Part shown: one piece after another, positions 38,603-47,979 of the stretch
Layout: every line of letters starts with the position of its first letter
Numbering within the stretch: the first letter of the stretch is position 1
NCBI RefSeq assembly: GCF_019039105.1
Contig: NZ_JAHPIV010000008.1
Span: 1-64,000 of the forward strand
DNA length: 64,000 nt
Reading direction: 5' to 3'
Origin: Desertibacillus haloalkaliphilus
GTDB lineage: Bacteria > Bacillota > Bacilli > Bacillales > KJ1-10-99
Made by a program: the position numbers and the translations under genes
The notes under the pieces: generated by a model
Databases searched by the model: none
Seen by the model: the letters and a program-made list of their open reading frames with translations, nothing else
Told to the model about the DNA's origin: nothing

Positions 38603-39466
38603 CTATCTTTCTGTGAAATATCGTCTAAACTTAGTCACAAACGAAGAAAAAGGAAGTTTTTTCTCATCAGTCACTTGACCTATATACGCTTTTGTAATCT
38701 CTTTAATCGCTCGACTCGGTTTTGACCCAGGATCTTGGAGAAGAAATGGTGTTTGTGACTTCACAGCTTTTAATACTGCCTTATCATTAGGAATCACACC
38801 GACAGTATGAAGGTCTTTTTGCAAAAATTGTCTGGCTACACGTCGTAGATTATCCGCTGTTGCTTTTCCTTCCTTGTCTGATTCTGAACGATTAACAAGC
38901 AATGAACAAGTCAACTCTTGATTTCTCATGTGAATATATTTAATCATAGCGTATGCATCTGTAATCGAAGTCGGTTCAGGGGTTGTCACTAAAATGGCTT
39001 CATTTGAAGCTAATATGAATTGCAAACTATCTTCACTAACCCCTGCCCCCATATCAAAGATGATATAGTCAAATGCCTGGTTTAACGCTTCTAGCTGTGT
39101 CATAAATCGTGTTTGTTTTTGCTCACTCATTGAAAAAATCGTTGAAAAACCAGAACCTCCAGCAATATAGGAAATATTCTCTGGCCCCTTCTCTATTATA
39201 TCCCATATCGACAATTCACGCTCGATCATATCAACAATATGGTACGAAGGTGTAAGTCCCATTAAGATATCAATATTTGCCATCCCAATGTCTAAATCAA
39301 ACAAGACTACTTTTTTACCTAGCTGCGCTAAGCCAATGGCAAAGTTTAAAGAAAAGTTTGATTTACCTACACCTCCTTTGCCACTTATGACAGACACGAC
39401 TTGCGTGTTATCGACCTTCTTCATGTTATCAACTAATTGTCTTAGGCTTTTGGCTTGATCATTCAT
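38603..39466 (-). CDS. flhG: MinD-like ATPase FlhG
   Basis: Controls number and pattern of flagella together with FlhF. 287-residue ParA/MinD ATPase: deviant Walker A SGKGGVGKS near 28, LFDLDIGMANIDILMG near 54 and YIIFDMGAGVSEDS near 134. The C-terminus lacks a long membrane-targeting extension other than a basic region FVTKFRRYFTER. Its ATG overlaps the flhF stop by eight bases. Confidence 0.96.
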   Translation of the reverse strand: MNDQAKSLRQLVDNMKKVDNTQVVSVISGKGGVGKSNFSLNFAIGLAQLGKKVVLFDLDIGMANIDILMGLTPSYHIVDMIERELSIWDIIEKGPENISYIAGGSGFSTIFSMSEQKQTRFMTQLEALNQAFDYIIFDMGAGVSEDSLQFILASNEAILVTTPEPTSITDAYAMIKYIHMRNQELTCSLLVNRSESDKEGKATADNLRRVARQFLQKDLHTVGVIPNDKAVLKAVKSQTPFLLQDPGSKPSRAIKEITKAYIGQVTDEKKLPFSSFVTKFRRYFTER

Positions 39467-40634
39467 GGTTGTCTACCTCGTATAACATTGCTATAACTCC
39501 CTCTTTTGAAGCTTCAATGATATCATCAGGCACATTCTGCCCTGTCGTTATATAAGCCACACCAACGTTATAGTCAACAAGTAAATTTAATAGTGCACCA
39601 TAACTTGCCGTCTCATCTTTCTTTGTAAAGATCACTTTATCAATTGAAATTAATGAAAACTGTTCATAAATCGCCTTCATATCTGTGTATTTTGATGTGA
39701 GCGAGAGCGTTAAATACGTATCCATCTCATCTGTAAAATCAATGACCTTTTTCAGTTCATCTATATACAATTGGTTTCTAAAATTTCGACCTGCAGAATC
39801 GACAAGAACGAGGTCGTATGAAGAAAACTTCTCTTTTGCCGCTTTAAAATCGTCGATCGAATAAGCCACCTCAATTGGAACATTTAAGATCTTGGCATAT
39901 GTCTTTAATTGTTCAACAGCAGCGATCCGATACGTATCTGTAGTGATCAATGCCACTCTCTTTTCTTTTTTTAAAACACAATGAGCGGCTATTTTTGCAA
40001 TTGTTGTCGTTTTCCCAACCCCCGTTGGGCCAACAATGTTCACAAATTTTTTATTAAAACGAATCCCACCCATATCTAGCCCTGAAATCATCTCAGAGAG
40101 GGTTTGCTGAAACCAAGTGTCTACATTAGCTTTCGTTACTCCCTCATCTTCAGCAATATACCATTTTTTCAACAACGCCTTCATGACATGTAGGCGAATC
40201 GTATGTGTCACGTCCTGGGATATGAGCCAATCATTCCATTCTTGAAGAAGCGGAGGGTACTCCTCTGAGCCCTCCCTACCACTTTGGGTCATACCTTTAA
40301 CAATGTTCTTTAATTCGTTGATTTCCGATATAAGTTCTGATTCATTTTTTTCAAGTCGAACTGGTCGTTTTGGAGTTGTTGGTGGTGTTTGCCTTTTTTC
40401 TCGAACAAGCTGTTCGGAAGGACTAGGCCTTTCTCTCGGCCTTTCTGGCTTTTTGATGGTCGGTGTTTTATCAATTGCTGCAATGACTTCGATATTTTTC
40501 TTTGTAAAGAAACCTAAAAAACCACCGGTTTCAATTTCTTTAGAGTTTAGTATAACTGCTTCATTTCCTAGTTCATGCCGAATCTTTTGCATCGCTTCAG
40601 CCATTGAACTAGCGACGTATTTTTTTACCTTCAT
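39459..40634 (-). CDS. flhF: Flagellar biosynthesis GTPase FlhF
   Basis: SRP-type GTPase that sets where flagella are built. The N-terminal basic, K/P-rich B domain (about 60-125) is followed by the NG domain: Walker [14 protein letters not shown] near 200, DTYRIAAVEQLKTYA near 232, DSAGRN near 280. 391 residues, normal. It is translationally coupled to flhA (ATGA overlap) and flhG. Confidence 0.97.
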   Translation of the reverse strand: MKVKKYVASSMAEAMQKIRHELGNEAVILNSKEIETGGFLGFFTKKNIEVIAAIDKTPTIKKPERPRERPSPSEQLVREKRQTPPTTPKRPVRLEKNESELISEINELKNIVKGMTQSGREGSEEYPPLLQEWNDWLISQDVTHTIRLHVMKALLKKWYIAEDEGVTKANVDTWFQQTLSEMISGLDMGGIRFNKKFVNIVGPTGVGKTTTIAKIAAHCVLKKEKRVALITTDTYRIAAVEQLKTYAKILNVPIEVAYSIDDFKAAKEKFSSYDLVLVDSAGRNFRNQLYIDELKKVIDFTDEMDTYLTLSLTSKYTDMKAIYEQFSLISIDKVIFTKKDETASYGALLNLLVDYNVGVAYITTGQNVPDDIIEASKEGVIAMLYEVDNHE

Positions 40635-42667
40635 TCCAGATTCACCACCCCTACACTCTGCACTTCAATATCTGGTTCAAGTTCATTATATGATAAGACC
40701 GGGACATTCTGTAAATACCGTTCAAGCAATTGACGGACATACATTCGAACAGCTGGTGAACATAACAGCAATGGCATTTGTCCCATTTGTGACAGGCGTT
40801 CAATTTCTCCTACCGTTGCTTCAATAATTTGTTGTGATTCGTTCGGGTCCATTGATAAAAAGTTCCCATGCTCTGTTTGCTGTACTGATTCAGCAATTCG
40901 TTTTTCAACCATCCCACTCATTGTGATCACATACATTGGTTCACCATCAGTCGCAAATTGCTTGGAAATTTGTCGTGACAACGATTGTCTCACATACTCT
41001 GTCACTAAATCCATATCCTTTGTCATTGGACCATAATCAGCCAGTGTCTCAAAAATGACCGGCAAGTTTCGAATGGAAATATTCTCTTTTAATAAATTCG
41101 TTAATACTTTTTGAATTTCACCGGTTGTCAGTGGGTTTGGTGTTACATCTTCGACAAGTGTTGGATATGACTCTTTCAAATGATCGATTAATTGTTTTGT
41201 TTCTTGACGACCGAGCAATTCATGTGCATGCTTTTTAATCACTTCAGTTAAATGTGTCGATACTACTGACGGTGGATCTACGACCGTATAACCTGACAAC
41301 TCCGCCTGCTCTTTCATATCTTCAGCAATCCATTGTGCCGGCAAACCAAAGGCAGGCTCAATCGTATCAATCCCTGTAATCGTTTCATCTTCTACTCCAG
41401 GACTCATCGCCATATAATGATCAAGAAGGAGTTCCCCCTTAGCTATTTCATTACCCTTAATCTTAATAGAATACTCATTAGGTTGTAGCTGAATGTTATC
41501 ACGTATGCGAATCACCGGGACAACCATTCCTAATTCAAGAGCCAATTGCCTACGAATCATGACGACACGGTCTAACAAGTCACCACCTTGATTCGCATCG
41601 GCAAGTGGAATTAACCCATAACCAAATTCAAATTCAATCGGATCAATTTGGAGGAGATTAACGACATTTTCAGGGGACTTCATGTCATCGACCTCTTCTT
41701 CCTCTTCCGTTTCTTCTTCCGATTGAGCGGTCTCTGTTTCCACCTTAGATAAATAAAAACCCCCAAAAATGAGTAACGCAGCAATCGGCATCGTCACAAC
41801 TAAACTAATCGGCGTTATAATACCTAGAAGGGCAATCGTCCCCCCGGCAACATACAACATTTTCGGATACGCAAAAATTTGCGCCGTTAAGTCATGACCG
41901 AGATTTCCTTCAGATGCTGCACGCGTAACGACAATCCCTGTTGCTGTTGAAATTAACAACGCTGGAATCTGACTGACTAACCCGTCACCGACCGTTAATA
42001 ATGTATACGTACTCGCGGCTGTCCCAATGTCCATTCCTTGTTGCATCATTCCGATCACAAGACCGAAGATCATGTTAATAATAACAATGACTATCCCAGC
42101 AATCGCATCTCCCTTTACGAATTTACTGGCCCCGTCCATCGATCCATAAAAGTCAGCTTCGCGCTCTATTTTCTGCCGACGCTCTTTTGCTTCAACATCT
42201 GAAATCATTCCTGCATTTAAATCAGCATCAATACTCATCTGTTTCCCCGGCATCGCATCAAGGGTAAAGCGCGCCCCTACCTCTGAGACTCGTTCAGCCC
42301 CCTTAGTAATCACTATAAATTGAATGATAATTAAAATTAAGAACACAACAAAACCAACCAGTGCATTCCCTCCGACGACATAGGAGCCAAAGGTGTCAAT
42401 CACATTCCCCGCTTCAGCGTTACCTAAAATCGACCTCGTCGTTGATACATTCAATCCTAGTCGAAATAGAGTCGCAAGTAATAACAACGTCGGAAAAATT
42501 GAGAACTGCAGTGGTTCTCTCGTATTCATCGCTACTAATATAATCAATAGAGCGAGAGAGATGTTAATAACAATTAAAAAATCAAGCATTCCAGGAGGTA
42601 ATGGAATAATTAACATGACTACAATTAAAATAACACCTAATAAAACCGAAAGATCCCTTACTCCCAT
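40631..42667 (-). CDS. flhA: Flagellar export gate protein FlhA
   Basis: Largest membrane component of the flagellar type III export gate. 678 residues: about eight membrane segments in 5-305, with the FHIPEP-family cytoplasmic loop containing GKQMSIDADLNAGMIS near 143, then a charged linker with EEETEEEEEVDD near 320 and the soluble C-terminal domain. GGAGAGGAA precedes the ATG. Follows flhB by 46 bases. Confidence 0.97.
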   Translation of the reverse strand: MGVRDLSVLLGVILIVVMLIIPLPPGMLDFLIVINISLALLIILVAMNTREPLQFSIFPTLLLLATLFRLGLNVSTTRSILGNAEAGNVIDTFGSYVVGGNALVGFVVFLILIIIQFIVITKGAERVSEVGARFTLDAMPGKQMSIDADLNAGMISDVEAKERRQKIEREADFYGSMDGASKFVKGDAIAGIVIVIINMIFGLVIGMMQQGMDIGTAASTYTLLTVGDGLVSQIPALLISTATGIVVTRAASEGNLGHDLTAQIFAYPKMLYVAGGTIALLGIITPISLVVTMPIAALLIFGGFYLSKVETETAQSEEETEEEEEVDDMKSPENVVNLLQIDPIEFEFGYGLIPLADANQGGDLLDRVVMIRRQLALELGMVVPVIRIRDNIQLQPNEYSIKIKGNEIAKGELLLDHYMAMSPGVEDETITGIDTIEPAFGLPAQWIAEDMKEQAELSGYTVVDPPSVVSTHLTEVIKKHAHELLGRQETKQLIDHLKESYPTLVEDVTPNPLTTGEIQKVLTNLLKENISIRNLPVIFETLADYGPMTKDMDLVTEYVRQSLSRQISKQFATDGEPMYVITMSGMVEKRIAESVQQTEHGNFLSMDPNESQQIIEATVGEIERLSQMGQMPLLLCSPAVRMYVRQLLERYLQNVPVLSYNELEPDIEVQSVGVVNLE

Positions 42668-42713
42668 TTCCTCTCTCCTCTTCTATCTATAATCAAGCAT
42701 TTATGATAGACCG

Positions 42714-43799
42714 TTACCCCTGTTTATTTTTCAAACGATAAACATAGGCTAGCACTTCTGCAACTGCCTTAAATAAATCTTCAGGCACTTGATCACCAAT
42801 ATCAGCCTGGGCATATAAAGCTCGTGCTAACGGTTTATTTTCAACCATCGTAACTTCATGTCGATCAGCAATTCCCCTTATTTTCAATGCCACATAATCA
42901 ACACCTTTAGCGACAATAACCGGGGCATCCATTTGATTTTCATCATATTTTAAGGCAACAGCAAAATGCGTAGGGTTCGTAATCACGACATCCGCTTTTG
43001 GAACTTCTTCCATCATTCGCTGCATCGCCATCTCCATTTGCTTTTGTTTCCGCTTTGACTTTACTAGCGGATCACCTTCTGTCTTTTTATGTTCATCCTT
43101 TATATCTTGTTTAGACATCCGGTTTTGCTTTTCATGGTCATACCTTTGATACAAATAATCAGGTATTGATAAAAATAACAGTAAAAGTGCAACAGCAATC
43201 CCCATCATAACCGTTAGCTGCGCAATCTGGAGAAAACCAGATGCGATACTTTGTTGCGATAACATCAAGACGTCCTCTAGGTTTAACCAAATGATCGTAA
43301 ACACAACGACACCAACGAGAGAGATTTTTAACAGTGACTTTAGCAACTCAACTAATGATCGAACAGAAAAAATCCGTTTAAACCCTTGGATTGGATTGAT
43401 TTTCGATAACTTCATTTTAATGGCTTCAGGTGCAAATAGGGCCCCCACTTGAATAAAACTGCTAAAAACGCCTCCTAGCATGGCGACGAGCATGATTGGT
43501 AAGACGATCATCGCTGCTTCTAATGCAACCTCATTAAATACCATCGCAACGGTATTGGGTGATAGGTCCATTAATAAATATTCTTGAAACGTATGACGAA
43601 AAAGATTAAGTAAATTTGGGCCGACCATCGCACCAATCAACCATAAAAAAAGAAATACAACCAATAAAATAATTGCTGTATTTACATCATTACTCTTCGG
43701 TACTTGACCTTTCTTACGGGTCTCTTGCTTCTTTTTCGGCGTTGCTTTCTCTGTTTTTTCTTGAGCAAAATATTGAAGGTCTATTGAAAGGTATGGCAT
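42714..43799 (-). CDS. flhB: Flagellar export switch protein FlhB
   Basis: Export-gate protein that switches substrate from hook to filament by self-cleavage. 361 residues: N-terminal EKTEKATPKK motif, four membrane segments (about 40-60, 90-112, 150-172, 190-212), then a cytoplasmic domain in which the autocleavage motif NPTH is at 275-278. FliR precedes it and is not fused to it, as it is in some clostridia. Confidence 0.97.
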   Translation of the reverse strand: MPYLSIDLQYFAQEKTEKATPKKKQETRKKGQVPKSNDVNTAIILLVVFLFLWLIGAMVGPNLLNLFRHTFQEYLLMDLSPNTVAMVFNEVALEAAMIVLPIMLVAMLGGVFSSFIQVGALFAPEAIKMKLSKINPIQGFKRIFSVRSLVELLKSLLKISLVGVVVFTIIWLNLEDVLMLSQQSIASGFLQIAQLTVMMGIAVALLLLFLSIPDYLYQRYDHEKQNRMSKQDIKDEHKKTEGDPLVKSKRKQKQMEMAMQRMMEEVPKADVVITNPTHFAVALKYDENQMDAPVIVAKGVDYVALKIRGIADRHEVTMVENKPLARALYAQADIGDQVPEDLFKAVAEVLAYVYRLKNKQG

Positions 43800-43800
43800 T

Positions 43801-44577
43801 CTATAAACCTCCTAGCAATTGCATGAACGTCCTCATGGTCTCAAGAATCGTCCCAAATAAACGTTCAATAAGCATAATAAACACAGGCATCGTAACCATA
43901 AGCAAAAGGAGCCCTACTAAAATTTTCAGAGGCATCCCAACGACAAAGACGTTCATTTGTGGCACAGCCCTTGACACCATCCCTAAAGCGACATCAACCA
44001 AAAATAATGTGCCGACAATCGGAAAAGCCATTTGAAAGGCAATGATAAACATCGTCGTAAAGGTCGTTAAGACATAATGAACCACGGCCTCCTCGCCAAA
44101 CGGCAGTGTCAGTTGATCAATTGGGATAAACTGATAGCTGTAGTAAATTCCATCTAAAAGCAAATGGTGAGCATCAACGACAACTAATAATAGAATTGCA
44201 AAAGTATACAAATACCCACCTGTTAACGGGGTTTGTGCACCTGTCTGTGGATCGACAACATTGGCGATCATAAAACCCATCATCATGTCAATAAACCCAC
44301 CTGCAACTTGAATCGCATACAGGATGATCATTGCAATTAAACCAACCATAAGCCCAACAAGAACCTCTTTGAAAATCAATAAAAAAAACATACTATCCAT
44401 TTGGATGTATGGCTGATCCAACGTAAAGATCATTATCCAAGCGAGATAGATCGCTAATCCAATTTTATATATTGTTGGGATGTTACGATATGAAAAAATA
44501 GGCATCGTCGTAAAAAAAGCAAGGATTCTTATCGTCACTAACATAAATGCCGGAAGTTGATTGATCCATTCCACCAT
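43801..44577 (-). CDS. fliR: Flagellar export protein FliR
   Basis: Membrane core of the export gate with FliP and FliQ. 258 residues with about six hydrophobic segments and the typical internal QVAGGFIDMMMGF near 91 and MVSRAVPQMNVFVVGMPLKI near 200. One base separates its stop from the flhB start, and three bases separate fliQ from it, so the export genes form a tightly packed set. Confidence 0.96.
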   Translation of the reverse strand: MVEWINQLPAFMLVTIRILAFFTTMPIFSYRNIPTIYKIGLAIYLAWIMIFTLDQPYIQMDSMFFLLIFKEVLVGLMVGLIAMIILYAIQVAGGFIDMMMGFMIANVVDPQTGAQTPLTGGYLYTFAILLLVVVDAHHLLLDGIYYSYQFIPIDQLTLPFGEEAVVHYVLTTFTTMFIIAFQMAFPIVGTLFLVDVALGMVSRAVPQMNVFVVGMPLKILVGLLLLMVTMPVFIMLIERLFGTILETMRTFMQLLGGL

Positions 44578-44580
44578 ACG

Positions 44581-44850
44581 TTACCCTACAAACTGATGTA
44601 AATTATTAAATATTTGATAAGAAAAATTTAAGACGACCGACAGCATCCATGGGCCAAAAACAACGAGTGCCAATAAAACACCAACAATTTTCGGAATAAA
44701 GGCCAGCGTCTGCTCCTGAATTTGTGTGGTTGCTTGAAAAATACTAACAAGTAACCCTAACCCCAGGGCTATTACAAGGAGGGGGCCAGCTACCATAATC
44801 ACGGTATACACGCCTCTCTCAGCCATTGATACGACAAATTCTGAACTCAC
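44581..44850 (-). CDS. fliQ: Flagellar export protein FliQ
   Basis: 89-residue export-gate protein with two membrane helices (about 14-38 and 48-72), including LLVSIFQATTQIQEQTLAFIPK between them, the usual FliQ region. The start is GTG after AAGGGTGG. Between fliP and fliR. Confidence 0.96.
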   Translation of the reverse strand: MSSEFVVSMAERGVYTVIMVAGPLLVIALGLGLLVSIFQATTQIQEQTLAFIPKIVGVLLALVVFGPWMLSVVLNFSYQIFNNLHQFVG

Positions 44851-44871
44851 ATTACCACCCTTTTCACAAGC

Positions 44872-45549
44872 TTAATAGCTTAATAACAACGATTGTACAA
44901 CTAAATACCATCCATCAACCATCACAAATAAGAGAATTTTAAATGGTAAAGCGATCATGACCGGTGGTAACATCATCATCCCCATGGCCATTAAAACACT
45001 TGCGACAATCATATCGATCACTAAAAATGGAACAAAAATTAAAAAGCCGATTTGAAAAGCCGTTTTCAATTCACTAATCGCAAAAGCTGGAACAAGTGCC
45101 GTTAATGGTATATCATCAATTGATTCAGGACGATCTAACCCCGCATAGCCCATAAAAAGGGCTAAATCCTTCTCACGCGTATGATTTGCCATAAATTCCT
45201 TCATTGGTGTTGCCGCACGATCAAATGCTTCCTCTTGCCCAATTTCACCATCTAAAAATGGTGTTAACGCCTGTTCATTTACCTCAGAAAATACTGGGGC
45301 CATGATAAAGAAGGTTAAAAATAAGGCGAGGCCTATGAGCACTTGATTCGGTGGCATTTGTTGGGTCGCTAATCCAGTACGCACAAACGATAATACAATC
45401 ACAATTCGGGTGAAAGCAGTCATTAAAATTAATATACTCGGTGCTAATGAGAGAACGGTAAGTATTAATAATAGCTGAATCGTTGTAGCCACATTAGCTG
45501 GTTCATCATTAAATAGATCAAGGTCGATTCCTGGAATAAATTCATTCAT
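44872..45549 (-). CDS. fliP: Flagellar export protein FliP
   Basis: Export-gate core protein. 225 residues, with RIVIVLSFVRTGLATQQMPPNQVLIGLALFLT-type second helix near 47-80 and a C-terminal pair of helices with FLVIDMIVASVLMAMGMMMLPP near 175. The N-terminus has no long cleavable signal, unlike in enterobacteria. Its ATG overlaps the fliO stop by eight bases. Confidence 0.96.
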   Translation of the reverse strand: MNEFIPGIDLDLFNDEPANVATTIQLLLILTVLSLAPSILILMTAFTRIVIVLSFVRTGLATQQMPPNQVLIGLALFLTFFIMAPVFSEVNEQALTPFLDGEIGQEEAFDRAATPMKEFMANHTREKDLALFMGYAGLDRPESIDDIPLTALVPAFAISELKTAFQIGFLIFVPFLVIDMIVASVLMAMGMMMLPPVMIALPFKILLFVMVDGWYLVVQSLLLSY

Positions 45550-46261
45550 GTTTTTTCTCCTTAATCACCTGATGAATTTTTTGCTGTGATTTTGAAACAC
45601 CCTTTAACTGCTTGTCCAACAAAACACCAAATTGCGAATCGGATTCTTTCTTCACTTCTTTCGTTGGACTCATCTTTTTTCCAAGCCATGCAGTCGCCTT
45701 AGCAAATGGTGGTTCAACCTCATTTTTCTCGTTTTGTTGTCTCATCATCTGGTCAATCTCTTCTTTATTCGTCACTTCTTTCAGTAATTGAATCGACTCA
45801 CCGACACCAACAACTAATAGCCGATCCCCAACTTTTATTAACTGAACCGACCGGTTGGCACCTAGCCCTACACCACCGACATTTTGAATGGTACGATGAC
45901 TTTGAAAGGCTCGTGTACGATTATTGAAAAAGCGTAATAATGCATAAATAAGGACTATAACGACCGCAAGCGCCCCAATCATTCGTACGAATATTGAGAA
46001 GAAGCTCTCCTCATTTTCAATCAGCTCGTTATCTCCAGGAGATGTCACGATTTGTTGATCATCTTCTTCTGTATTAGTAGCCTCTTCATCTAATTGAGCC
46101 TGCTCTTGTGATTCAGGTGGTGCTTCATCTCCACCTTCTTCTTCAAACCAGCCAGAGACCATACCATCCCCTATTTGCTCGACATTAGCGTAGGTTACTT
46201 GTTCGTATGACATTAGGATTATAACTATGAGTACAAAACATAATCGTTTTTTACGAAACAA
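45542..46261 (-). CDS. fliO: Flagellar biosynthesis protein FliO
   Basis: Chaperones export-gate (FliP) assembly; called FliZ/FliO in Bacillus. Signal-like N-terminus (about 5-22), an acidic E/D/Q-rich periplasmic stretch (about 30-80), a membrane helix near 85-107, then a basic cytoplasmic part with VGVGESIQLLKEV near 150. AAAGGGTGG lies five bases before the TTG at 46261, which I favour; the in-frame GTG at 46270 is the alternative and overlaps that site. About 239 residues. Confidence 0.88.
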   Translation of the reverse strand: MFRKKRLCFVLIVIILMSYEQVTYANVEQIGDGMVSGWFEEEGGDEAPPESQEQAQLDEEATNTEEDDQQIVTSPGDNELIENEESFFSIFVRMIGALAVVIVLIYALLRFFNNRTRAFQSHRTIQNVGGVGLGANRSVQLIKVGDRLLVVGVGESIQLLKEVTNKEEIDQMMRQQNEKNEVEPPFAKATAWLGKKMSPTKEVKKESDSQFGVLLDKQLKGVSKSQQKIHQVIKEKKHE

Positions 46262-46282
46262 ATGTGCCACCCTTTCTGCCCG

Positions 46283-46645
46283 TTATCCAATTGTTTTTTT
46301 GATGGCCTCCAGCACACGGTCCGCTTGGAATGGTTTTACAATAAAGTCTTTTGCACCTTCTTGAATGGCATCAATCACCATGGCCTGCTGTCCCATGGCA
46401 GAGCACATAATGATCTTTGCATTGGGATCAAATTTTTTGATTTCCTTCAACGCTGTGATCCCATCCATTTCAGGCATCGTAATATCCATTGTAACGAGAT
46501 CAGGCGATACCTCTTTATATTTCTCGACCGCTTCTGCGCCATCAACTGCTTCACCAGCTATTTCATATCCATTTTTCGTTAAAATATCTTTGATCATCAT
46601 CCGCATAAACGCAGCATCATCAACAATCAAAACCGATTGTGCCAT
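46283..46645 (-). CDS. cheY: Chemotaxis response regulator CheY
   Basis: Single-domain response regulator; CheY-P acts at the flagellar switch and is dephosphorylated by FliY and CheC. 120 residues with DD at 9-10, phospho-acceptor Asp54 and Lys104 in IVKPF, all intact. GAAGGGTG site upstream. Lies between fliY and fliO, the usual Bacillus position. Confidence 0.97.
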   Translation of the reverse strand: MAQSVLIVDDAAFMRMMIKDILTKNGYEIAGEAVDGAEAVEKYKEVSPDLVTMDITMPEMDGITALKEIKKFDPNAKIIMCSAMGQQAMVIDAIQEGAKDFIVKPFQADRVLEAIKKTIG

Positions 46646-46668
46646 TTAGAAACACCCTTCCACATTGT

Positions 46669-47979
46669 CTATTTTAAGTTCTTTATACGCTCTTCTTGGC
46701 TGACGATATCAGTAACTCGCACACCAAAATTCTCATCAATGACAACGACTTCACCTTTTGCTATTAACTTTTGGTTCACAAGAATATCGACAGGTTCACC
46801 TGCTAATTTATCTAACTCGATAATAGAACCTTGACTAAACTCTAGAATCTCTTTAATCGAGCGCTTTGTCCTTCCTAACTCAACGGTTACTTGTAATGGA
46901 ATATCTAATAGCATATTTAAATTATTAGATTCAGCTTGTGTTAGCTCGGGAGCATCAAAATTAGAAAATGCAGCTGGTTGAACATTAGCTGTCCGTTGGT
47001 TTTGGGCTTGATAAGATGGTGAACCAAAATGTTGGTGATGCCCTTGCTGACCCATTTGTTGTTGGAAACCCTGAGGCTGTGCCTGCATGGGTGTTGCCAT
47101 TTGTTGCTGAGACATCGCTTGTTGTGCCATAGGTTGCTGTTCAGGCATCGGAGGCTGTTGTCCCATTTGCTGCCCAGGATTTGGTGTCTGTTCTTGTATT
47201 GGAACTTCCTCGTTTGCTGATGGTTCATCAACAGGTGGCGCCACTTCTTCCTGAGTTGGGTTCATCAGTTCCTCAACTAGTTGTTTGGCAAAGGGCACCG
47301 TCACGAGCTGCATAATATTAGAATCGATTAAATCACCGATCTTTAAGCGAAACGAACTTTTAATGAGTACATCATCTTCAGGAATGTATGATGTCCCTTC
47401 TTCTTTTGGGAGATTCATTAAATCAATACCAGGGGGAGAAATGTCTACTCTTTTATTGAAGATCGTTGACATCGATGTAGACGCTGACCCCATCATTTGA
47501 TTCATCGCTTCTTGAACAGCACTAATCTCCATCTCGCCTAAGTCTTCATTCGGGTTACTCCCATCGCCACCCATCATCAAATCAGCAATAATAGCTGCAT
47601 CTGAATTTTTAATAACTAGTAGGTTTGTTCCCTCAAATCCTTCTGTATACTGAACACGTACAGCCACATGTGGTTGCGGAAACTCATCTTCTAACAAGTC
47701 TTGACGTATAACCGAAACTTGTGGTGTCGTAATATCTACTTTTTGATTTAATAGTGTTGATAGTGCCGTTGCTGCACTTCCGAATGAAATGTTACCTATT
47801 TCACCTAAGGCGTCCTGTTCAATGACTGATAAAAAGTCCTCAACATTTAACTCTTGAATGTCACCAGTCGATTGCTGCTTTTGATCTGCAACATTCTCAT
47901 CGTTGTTGCTACCATCATCATTTCCTACTCCCTTAAGTAATTCATTGATCTCTTCTTGGGAAAGCATATCATCGCTCAA
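46669..47979 (-). CDS. fliY: Flagellar switch protein/CheY-P phosphatase FliY
   Basis: C-ring protein with both FliN-like and CheC-like parts. From the TTG at 47979 the 436 residues have the EINELLKG CheY-binding motif at about 9-16, two phosphatase signatures (GEIGNISFGSAATAL near 60 and an E-x2-N-like EAMNQMMG near 157), a long Q/M/P-rich linker at about 250-330, and a FliN domain (DIPLQVTVELGRT onward) at the end. GAGGAGGGTG precedes the TTG; the start overlaps the fliM stop. The linker is repetitive. Confidence 0.95.
   Translation of the reverse strand: MSDDMLSQEEINELLKGVGNDDGSNNDENVADQKQQSTGDIQELNVEDFLSVIEQDALGEIGNISFGSAATALSTLLNQKVDITTPQVSVIRQDLLEDEFPQPHVAVRVQYTEGFEGTNLLVIKNSDAAIIADLMMGGDGSNPNEDLGEMEISAVQEAMNQMMGSASTSMSTIFNKRVDISPPGIDLMNLPKEEGTSYIPEDDVLIKSSFRLKIGDLIDSNIMQLVTVPFAKQLVEELMNPTQEEVAPPVDEPSANEEVPIQEQTPNPGQQMGQQPPMPEQQPMAQQAMSQQQMATPMQAQPQGFQQQMGQQGHHQHFGSPSYQAQNQRTANVQPAAFSNFDAPELTQAESNNLNMLLDIPLQVTVELGRTKRSIKEILEFSQGSIIELDKLAGEPVDILVNQKLIAKGEVVVIDENFGVRVTDIVSQEERIKNLK

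Noticed and set aside
47010-47200. Tandem repeat or CRISPR-like pattern in fliY
   Set aside because: The repetition is codon-level Q/M/P bias inside a coding linker, with no regular spacers.
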